This document shows positions 29,620 to 34,820 of a DNA stretch of 42,012 bases, piece by piece (within the stretch, counting starts at the first letter, position 1; each line of letters begins with the position of its first letter). The notes beneath the pieces were generated by a model. It saw nothing but the letters and a program-made list of their open reading frames with translations, had not been told where the DNA came from and searched no databases. The position numbers and the translations under genes were made by a program. This DNA comes from a virus. The stretch is taken from positions 1-42,012 of IMG/VR virus record IMGVR_UViG_3300043399_000179. One strand, given 5' to 3'.

Positions 29620-29823
29620 ATGAAATACCTTATCACTACAGCGTTTCTATTGGCAATGTCAGTTAGCTGGGCAGCAGAACCGACTAAAAAGCCAGAGCCT
29701 GTCAAGAAAGAGCAGAAAGCCCCTGCTAAAAAGAATTGTGATATGTTGAAGGACAAAAACTGCGATAAAGCACCTCCATCAGCAAACAAGCCAGTGCCTA
29801 AGAAAAAGGCAGAAGCAAAATAA
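29620..29823 (+). CDS. secreted Lys/Pro-rich small protein
   Basis: A 67-residue protein with a signal peptide (MKYLITTAFLLAMSVSWA) and a short, highly charged mature region rich in Lys, Pro and Ala, containing one Cys pair (CDMLKDKNC) that could form a periplasmic disulfide. It sits between the porin-like gene and the SleB hydrolase; preceded by GAGGAA. Possibly a periplasmic factor in lysis or surface change, but no family is recognised. Confidence 0.72.
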   Translation: MKYLITTAFLLAMSVSWAAEPTKKPEPVKKEQKAPAKKNCDMLKDKNCDKAPPSANKPVPKKKAEAK

Positions 29824-29870
29824 TCTACTGATCAATCAGACTAGCAAAAAGTCCACCTGATACGGGATCG

Positions 29871-29892
29871 GGGTGTGGAAACACACCCTTTA
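29871..29892 (+). terminator. hairpin, weak terminator
   Basis: GGGTGTG / CACACCC stem with a GAAA loop (29871-29888), followed by only a short T run. May be an attenuator or RNA-stabilising hairpin before the SleB gene. Confidence 0.55.
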
Positions 29893-29911
29893 ACTAATTA
29901 AGGAGATAATT

Positions 29912-30424
29912 ATGCACTTACGTGTAACTATTATTTTAGCCATCGCGGCATTGAGTTTATTGACTTTGGTTTCTTCTAATCCACCTAGAGAAAAAATCAT
30001 AGAAATAACTTATAATTCATTAACACAAGAATCACAAAAACAAGTTGATTGTCTTGCACAAAACATTTATTTCGAAGCTGGTCATGAACCACATGAAGGA
30101 AAGATGGCTGTTGCTCTTGTGACACTAAACAGATTACAAGATCCTAGATTTCCAAAAGATATTTGTTCTGTAGTCAAACAAAAGGTAAAATCAACGTGTC
30201 AGTTCTCTTGGTTCTGTGAACGTAAAAAGAACATCAAAGAAGAAGTTTATGATTCTTCTAAACAGATGGCTATATACGTTTATGCTAACTATGAAAAGTT
30301 AAAGGACATTACTCATGGAGCGCTGTTCTATCATGCTGATTATGTGAATCCCCGTTGGAGAGGATTAGAAGTGACAACTAAGATAGGTAGACATATTTTT
30401 TATAAAGAAAGAGAACGCATATGA
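29912..30424 (+). CDS. SleB-like cell wall hydrolase
   Basis: A 170-residue protein. An N-terminal hydrophobic segment (VTIILAIAALSLLTLV) acts as signal peptide or signal anchor, followed by the SleB/hydrolase_2 domain: CLAQNIYFEAGHEPHEGKMA with the catalytic Glu, VALVTLNR, and CQFSWFC. Members cleave peptidoglycan glycan strands as lytic transglycosylases. Because it is exported, it may act from the periplasm without a holin, in addition to the GH19 enzyme. Strong TAAGGAG site. Confidence 0.88.
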   Translation: MHLRVTIILAIAALSLLTLVSSNPPREKIIEITYNSLTQESQKQVDCLAQNIYFEAGHEPHEGKMAVALVTLNRLQDPRFPKDICSVVKQKVKSTCQFSWFCERKKNIKEEVYDSSKQMAIYVYANYEKLKDITHGALFYHADYVNPRWRGLEVTTKIGRHIFYKERERI

Positions 30425-30978
30425 TGTCCAAAATGAATTTACAATTAAAAGAAGAAACATCTCGCCACTCATTCTTCCTAATGATGGAAGAAGTTAATCT
30501 AGCTAGTTGTAAGCAAGCAGTTGAATGGATTTTCGAAGCAAACTTTGCTGAAGAACGTCCAGAGATGTTAAACTTGTTAATCACAAGTCCAGGTGGTGAT
30601 TTAAATGCCGCATTTGCTTTAATTGATGTTATGCGTGGTTCAGCCATTCCAGTTCGTACAATTGGTTTAGGTCAGATTGCTTCTGCTGGTTTAATGATCT
30701 TTATTGCTGGTGATAAGGGGTTGAGACTATTGACACCAAATACTTCTATTCTTTCTCATCAATACTCTTGGGGTGCTATTGGTAAAGAACACGAATTGTT
30801 TGCCACTGTTAAAGAATTTGACTTGACTACCAAGAAAATGATCGCTCATTATAAAAAATGTACTGGTCTAACTGAAGCCAAGATTCGCGAAGTATTATTG
30901 CCACCACAAGATGTTTGGTTGAGCCCAACTGAGGCAAAGAAACTTGGTTTGTGTGATGATGTTAAAGATTTATCATAA
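30421..30978 (+). CDS. clpP: ClpP-like serine peptidase
   Basis: A 185-residue ClpP-family peptidase with the catalytic triad in order: Ser88 (GQIASAGL), His113 (ILSHQYSWG) and Asp164 (PPQDVWLSP). ITSPGGDLNAAFALIDVM is the conserved oxyanion/handle region. Length is close to bacterial ClpP without propeptide. It needs a ClpX- or ClpA-type unfoldase, absent here, so would use the host's. Found 1.5 kb from the tmRNA whose tag ends ALAA, the classic ClpX signal. ATG overlap with the SleB gene. An alternative role is prohead maturation, although it lies away from capsid genes. Confidence 0.9.
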   Translation: MMSKMNLQLKEETSRHSFFLMMEEVNLASCKQAVEWIFEANFAEERPEMLNLLITSPGGDLNAAFALIDVMRGSAIPVRTIGLGQIASAGLMIFIAGDKGLRLLTPNTSILSHQYSWGAIGKEHELFATVKEFDLTTKKMIAHYKKCTGLTEAKIREVLLPPQDVWLSPTEAKKLGLCDDVKDLS

Positions 30979-30979
30979 T

Positions 30980-31204
30980 ATGGAACGTAATATTTTTATT
31001 ATTTGTTTGACTATTTCATTATTGTCATTAATGGGTTCTGTTAGTTATTATAAGATTGCAGAACTAAAATCATTAGAGAAGAATATTGAAACTGCCATTG
31101 CAAAGGGTATTGACCCATTAGCCGTTAAATGTGCTTATAATAATAGCACTACTAATGTGTGTTTATCGTATAGTATCTCCCAGAGCCAAACCCCTAAAAA
31201 GTAA
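30980..31204 (+). CDS. small membrane-anchored protein
   Basis: A 74-residue protein with one N-terminal transmembrane segment (NIFIICLTISLLSLMGSVSY), a helical linker, and a soluble tail with two Cys (VKCAYNN...NVCLSY) that could be periplasmic and disulfide-bonded. Placed just after the ClpP gene and last before cassette 6. It could be a holin or spanin-like lysis component; the evidence is only topology and position. Confidence 0.6.
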   Translation: MERNIFIICLTISLLSLMGSVSYYKIAELKSLEKNIETAIAKGIDPLAVKCAYNNSTTNVCLSYSISQSQTPKK

Positions 31205-31290
31205 TACTTTAGGTTTACTTTTAAAGACCCTACCGAGTGTGGGGTCTTTCACATTTAGTTGTTGTCTTTTATTGCATCTTGCTGTATAAT
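31199..31290 (+). promoter_or_regulatory. terminator-promoter cassette 6
   Basis: Imperfect palindrome (31199-31220) over the upstream stop codon; terminator stem AAAGACCCTAC (31223-31233) with GTGGGGTCTTT (31239-31249); promoter TTGTCT 31262-31267, 17-base spacer, TATAAT 31285-31290. The leader beyond it copies the rIIA leader. Confidence 0.88.
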
Positions 31291-31319
31291 AACTCTATTG
31301 TGATTGAGAAAGGTTTGTT

Positions 31320-32015
31320 ATGAAATTGCTTAGCACTGGTAATCCAAAGTTGTTGAAGGGTCAAAAGAAAGGTTATATGTCTTTCGTCCTCCACTTGTCT
31401 CCTGCCGATGTTTCTGGTTACGAGACTTGCCCCAAGCGCACTGCTGGATGTACTGCTGCATGCTTGAACACTGCTGGTCGTGGTGGTATGTTCAAGAAGG
31501 GTGAAAACACTAACGTGATTCAACAAGCCCGTATTCGCAAGACCAAGATGTTTTTCGAGAATCGCGATCAATTCATGAAAGACTTGGTTGCTGATATCAA
31601 ACTGGGTATCAAGCAAGCTGAGAAAAAAGACATGATTCCAGCGTTTCGTCTCAATGGTACATCTGACCTAAGCTGGGAAAAATATGAAGTTGCAGATGGC
31701 AAGAACATTTTCCAGTTGTTCCCTGAAGTGCAATTCTATGACTACACCAAAGTGCGCAACCGTAAGGTGTCTCACCTGACTAACTATCACCTGACATTCT
31801 CTAAGGCTGATGGAAACGACATGGATGTTCGTTTGGTTGCATCGACTGGTATGAATGTGGCTGTTGTCTTCAAAGAAGTGCCAGATACTTACATCGGACG
31901 TACAGTTATCGATGGTGATGAAACCGACTTGCGATTCCTTGACCCTAAGGGTGTAGTTGTTGGTCTCAAAGCCAAGGGTAAAGCTAAAAAAGACACAACT
32001 GGTTTCGTAGTTTGA
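31320..32015 (+). CDS. Gp88-like phage protein
   Basis: A 231-residue protein of the family known from mycobacteriophage gene product 88 and relatives. Visible: HLSPADVSGYETCPKRTAGC with several conserved Cys (CPKRTAGCTAACLNTAG), RIRKTKMFFENRDQF, and FRLNGTSDLSWEKY followed by YDYTKVRNR. The Cys cluster may bind metal. Function unknown in all relatives. The gene shares its leader sequence with rIIA, suggesting common regulation. Basic C-terminal tail. Confidence 0.78.
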   Translation: MKLLSTGNPKLLKGQKKGYMSFVLHLSPADVSGYETCPKRTAGCTAACLNTAGRGGMFKKGENTNVIQQARIRKTKMFFENRDQFMKDLVADIKLGIKQAEKKDMIPAFRLNGTSDLSWEKYEVADGKNIFQLFPEVQFYDYTKVRNRKVSHLTNYHLTFSKADGNDMDVRLVASTGMNVAVVFKEVPDTYIGRTVIDGDETDLRFLDPKGVVVGLKAKGKAKKDTTGFVV

Positions 32016-32040
32016 CTTGCAACGCTGATTAAGGTATAAT
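32012..32040 (+). promoter_or_regulatory. sigma70 promoter
   Basis: TTGACT (32012-32017, spanning the upstream TGA stop), 17-base spacer, TATAAT (32035-32040); the next ATG lies 7 bases beyond. Confidence 0.8.
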
Positions 32041-32046
32041 AGAATC

Positions 32047-32382
32047 ATGCAGATGATACACACTTCACTTGGTAAATCTAAGAAACGTAAACCAACAGCA
32101 AAGCAACGCGAGTTGGATGCATCGTGGGAAAAGTTGATGAAGAAGTACGAACCAAAGAAGCCACTGAAGGTTGTGAAGCCAATCAGTGAGCCTAAACCCT
32201 TCATCCGTGAAACACCAAAGATTCCAAGTCTACCATTCTCTGGTGGAGTCTGTGCCAAGAAACCAAACCCAGTATATACAGGTTCTGCCATCAAGGGTAT
32301 TGGAACGATGCATAAGTCGAATGCAGTTCCAGTATTCTCTGATGAGCAAGCTATTGAAATTGCAACTATGAGGAGAGGATAA
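32047..32382 (+). CDS. basic unstructured protein, probable leaderless mRNA
   Basis: A 111-residue basic protein, low in hydrophobic residues and rich in Lys, Pro and Arg (SLGKSKKRKPTAKQRELDAS; EPKKPLKVVKPISEPKPF), with a short conserved-looking end (VPVFSDEQAIEIATMRRG). Similar proteins occur in T4-like phages. Its first ATG coincides with the predicted transcription start; a second ATG at 32053 also lacks a ribosome site. Confidence 0.72.
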   Translation: MQMIHTSLGKSKKRKPTAKQRELDASWEKLMKKYEPKKPLKVVKPISEPKPFIRETPKIPSLPFSGGVCAKKPNPVYTGSAIKGIGTMHKSNAVPVFSDEQAIEIATMRRG

Positions 32383-32386
32383 CGAA

Positions 32387-32415
32387 TTGCCTTGCAATAT
32401 CGTTTAAGATATAAT
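32387..32415 (+). promoter_or_regulatory. sigma70 promoter
   Basis: TTGCCT (32387-32392), 17-base spacer, TATAAT (32410-32415). Transcription should begin near 32422, which excludes ATG 32416 as a start. Confidence 0.68.
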
Positions 32416-32463
32416 ATGAATTATGTAGCTAAACACAATCAACTTTGCGCCGAGAGAATGAAA

Positions 32464-32628
32464 ATGGATCGGTTCTTTACTATGTTCTTGGACAAGTTTG
32501 GTAGTAAGATGGATCCAGAAAAACCCAATACTCCTCAATGGAAACTGTATCGAAAGAAACACGAGGAATATGGTAAACTTTCTCAGGAAATCCGCAATGT
32601 AGAATACTGGATTAAAAAGAATGTTTAA
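32464..32628 (+). CDS. small charged helical protein
   Basis: A 54-residue protein (MDRFFTMFLDKFGSKMDPEK, ending EIRNVEYWIKKNV). ATG 32464 is preferred because GAGAG lies 7 bases upstream; in-frame ATG 32458 is possible, while ATG 32416 precedes the expected transcript start. Overlaps the gp33-like gene by 8 bases. Function unknown. Confidence 0.6.
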   Translation: MDRFFTMFLDKFGSKMDPEKPNTPQWKLYRKKHEEYGKLSQEIRNVEYWIKKNV

Positions 32629-32836
32629 ATCGTCAAACGAATTTTCACTGCACATCGAGCAGATGGTAAAAGATCGAAAACTCAATCACATGGATGCGGT
32701 CTTAGAATATTGTAAAGAAAATTACATTGAGCCTGATGATGTTTCTTCACTCATCAACAAGTCTCTTCGTGATAAAATTGAAATGAATTTCCGTGAACTC
32801 AACTATCTTCCAAAACAAGCGCAACTTGATATCTAA
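32621..32836 (+). CDS. 33: gp33-like late transcription coactivator
   Basis: A 71-residue protein (NEFSLHIEQMVKDRKLNHMD; AVLEYCKENYIEPDDVSSLI; ELNYLPKQAQLDI) that resembles the short gp33 proteins of T4-like phages, in which the C-terminal part binds the sliding clamp and the body binds the RNAP flap. Synteny supports it: T4 has 33-59-32 in this order, as here. It would couple late promoter use to replication. Shorter than T4 gp33 (112). Confidence 0.72.
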   Translation: MFKSSNEFSLHIEQMVKDRKLNHMDAVLEYCKENYIEPDDVSSLINKSLRDKIEMNFRELNYLPKQAQLDI

Positions 32837-33014
32837 TATCGGTATTGGTATATTCGCAGCGATGTGGATTGGTGTTGGGTTTTACTTTTTAAATTCTATA
32901 CCCAAACAACCCGTTGTAGTTTACAACTGTGAATTATCTGAAATCTCTCCAGATTTTCCACCAGCAGCACGTGAAGCGTGCAGAAATATGAGAGCACAAA
33001 GTGGACGGTTATAA
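32793..33014 (+). CDS. small membrane protein (non-ATG start)
   Basis: Up to 73 residues with one hydrophobic segment (IGIGIFAAMWIGVGFYFL) and a C-terminal soluble part with two Cys (YNCELSEISPDFPPAAREAC). The start is uncertain: GTG 32793 within the gp33-like gene, or TTG 32826. No clear ribosome site at either. Comparable small genes lie near gp59 in other T4-like phages. Confidence 0.55.
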   Translation: MNSTIFQNKRNLISNIGIGIFAAMWIGVGFYFLNSIPKQPVVVYNCELSEISPDFPPAAREACRNMRAQSGRL

Positions 33015-33621
33015 AGCATATAGGTATTACCTAGCATTAAAATTACACTTTACCACAGACAAGTTTAACGTCTTCGAAAACAGAGGAAATGTTAAAATGT
33101 CAAGAGATTCGTTCAACTCTAGAAATGATCGATATATCTTTGAAAAATTGTCGAATAAGTATGATACAGACCGTGATATCATACAATTCTATGTAGCGAA
33201 CTTTGCTTATGGTGATGAAGCTGCTATTTACGAAGGATCGCAGTCTGTAGAAAATCTAACTGAGTGGACCAAACGCAAACAATCTATTACAAAGAATTTT
33301 ATAGATGACCTTGCCAATGTTGTAACTCATTTAGAAACTACTAAGATAGAATTCAATAAACTGTTCAATGCCGATTCTGGCGACATTCCAGTTCTTCTGA
33401 CACTTTACTTGTCAGGCAAGGTTTCTATAGAGTCTATGAGAATGATAGATGATATTGAGCCATACTTGTACAAGTGGGAAACAACACCTGTAATGTTTGC
33501 ATTTGAATCACAACTTAGACGCATTAAAAAGTTGACTGGATTCGTTAAATACGATAGAATTAAAGCTGAAAAGATTTTCCAGCACTTCAAGGAAGAATTT
33601 GTAGAGCAACAAAATGGGTAA
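33001..33621 (+). CDS. 59: gp59-like replicative helicase loader
   Basis: A 206-residue protein matching T4 gp59 (217) in size and pattern. DGYKAYRYYLALKLHF corresponds to the N-terminal YKLYLMIKQH of T4, and RNDRYIFEKLSNKYD to RRDKYFFQKLSEKY. gp59 loads the gp41 helicase onto gp32-coated forks and is all-helical. The start is GTG 33001, with GAGAG upstream. Position between gp33- and gp32-like genes is the T4 order. Confidence 0.85.
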   Translation: MDGYKAYRYYLALKLHFTTDKFNVFENRGNVKMSRDSFNSRNDRYIFEKLSNKYDTDRDIIQFYVANFAYGDEAAIYEGSQSVENLTEWTKRKQSITKNFIDDLANVVTHLETTKIEFNKLFNADSGDIPVLLTLYLSGKVSIESMRMIDDIEPYLYKWETTPVMFAFESQLRRIKKLTGFVKYDRIKAEKIFQHFKEEFVEQQNG

Positions 33622-33826
33622 GACTTACCACAAACAATCTAATCGCTACGATGATGATAATCCCTCTAGCCGTTCGGGGAAACACGCCAAACATTCAAAC
33701 AATAGAAAGTCTGGTGGTATGAGAACGCTAAATAGTTATGTAGAGGATGACCAATTCTATGACGACACATTCGAGGATGATGTTGGACTAGAAGACGAAA
33801 TTTCGATACAATACAATAAATCTTAA
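33614..33826 (+). CDS. small hydrophilic protein before gp32
   Basis: A 70-residue protein with a basic, Ser/Asn/His-rich first half (KQSNRYDDDNPSSRSGKHAK) and a very acidic second half (YVEDDQFYDDTFEDDVGLED). Probably disordered; the acidic end resembles single-strand-mimicking tails. Overlaps the gp59-like gene by 8 bases. Function unknown. Confidence 0.62.
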   Translation: MGKTYHKQSNRYDDDNPSSRSGKHAKHSNNRKSGGMRTLNSYVEDDQFYDDTFEDDVGLEDEISIQYNKS

Positions 33827-33851
33827 TACTACGTTTATACAAGGAAAATAT

Positions 33852-34772
33852 ATGGATATTCAAACACTTCGCAAAATGCGCAACTCTGACTTCGGTGCTA
33901 TCTCTAACGCATTCGAAAAGATTGCCAACCCTCAGACCGAAACTAAATCTTTTGCTGATGATCGCTTCTGGCGTTTAGAAGGCGACAAGGCTGGTAACGG
34001 TACTGCCACTATTCGATTCCTACCAAAGACTGACTCTGACGAACTACCATGGGTGAAAATCTTTTCCCACGGTTTCCAAGGTCCAACTGGTAAGTGGTAC
34101 ATCGAAAACTCTCTTACTACTCTCGGCGAGAATGACCCTGTTGGTGAATTGAACACTCAACTGTGGAACACTGGTACTGAGACAAACAAAGAAATTGCAC
34201 GTAAACAAAAGCGTAAGCTGGCGTTCATCTGTAACATTCTGGTTGTTTCTGACCCAAAGCATCCTGAGAATGAAGGTAAGGTATTCCTGTTCAAGTTCGG
34301 TAAGAAAATCTTCGACAAGATCATGGACAAGGCTCGCCCTACATTTGAAGATGAGAAACCAGTCAACGTCTTTGACTTTGATCAAGGTGCTAACTTCAAA
34401 CTTCGTATGCGTAAGAAAGATGGTTATGCGAACTATGACGAATCAGTATTCACTGAGCCATGCCCAATTTCTTCTGATGATGAAGAAATCGTTCGTGTGT
34501 TGTCTGCTCGCCATACTCTGGCAGAATTCACTGATCGTAAAAACTTCAAGTCTTACGATGAGTTGAAGAAGAAGCTGAATGAAGTTCTTTCTGGTGACTC
34601 TTTTGCACCTAAGTCTGCAGCTGAAATGGCTGAAGATGAACGTCCAAGTGCTCCAGCACCAGAAGCAAAGTCTGCTCCAGCGTTCACACCAAAGGCATCT
34701 AAACCAGCTCCAATGGAAGATGATGACGATGATGTGATGTCTTACTTTGAGAAGATCGCTAAAGAAGAATAA
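33852..34772 (+). CDS. 32: gp32-like single-stranded DNA-binding protein
   Basis: A 306-residue SSB (T4 gp32 is 301). Order: basic N-terminal cooperativity segment (TLRKMRNSDFGAISNAFEKI), OB core (NGTATIRFLPKT; WVKIFSHGFQGPTGKWYIENS; LAFICNILVVSDPKHPENEG), and an Ala/Pro linker leading to the acidic tail (EDDDDDVMSYFEKIAKEE) that recruits replication partners. The zinc ligands of T4 gp32 are missing: the segment after WYIE reads NSLTTLGENDPVGEL with no Cys. It coats single-stranded DNA in replication and recombination. AAGGAAA site; followed by a bidirectional terminator. Confidence 0.95.
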   Translation: MDIQTLRKMRNSDFGAISNAFEKIANPQTETKSFADDRFWRLEGDKAGNGTATIRFLPKTDSDELPWVKIFSHGFQGPTGKWYIENSLTTLGENDPVGELNTQLWNTGTETNKEIARKQKRKLAFICNILVVSDPKHPENEGKVFLFKFGKKIFDKIMDKARPTFEDEKPVNVFDFDQGANFKLRMRKKDGYANYDESVFTEPCPISSDDEEIVRVLSARHTLAEFTDRKNFKSYDELKKKLNEVLSGDSFAPKSAAEMAEDERPSAPAPEAKSAPAFTPKASKPAPMEDDDDDVMSYFEKIAKEE

Positions 34773-34791
34773 ACTTTTATCTCTAAAAGTT

Positions 34792-34815
34792 AAAAGCCAC
34801 CTTTCGGTGGCTTTT
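34792..34815. terminator. bidirectional terminator between gp32 and gp29
   Basis: Perfect 10-bp stem AAAAGCCACC / GGTGGCTTTT with loop TTTC, T tracts on both strands. It separates the convergent replication (plus) and tail (minus) operons. Confidence 0.93.
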
Positions 34816-34820
34816 TTGTA

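Noticed and set aside
30421-30978. ClpP as a capsid-maturation protease
   Set aside because: Not excluded, but it lies among lysis and tmRNA genes and not near portal or capsid genes; kept only as an alternative.
664-31290. CRISPR-like repeat array
   Set aside because: The repeated elements are kilobases apart, differ in sequence and contain terminators and promoters; no regular spacers.
32416-32463. Earlier start (ATG 32416) for the small gene at 32464
   Set aside because: The ATG directly abuts the -10 box and lies before the predicted transcription start.
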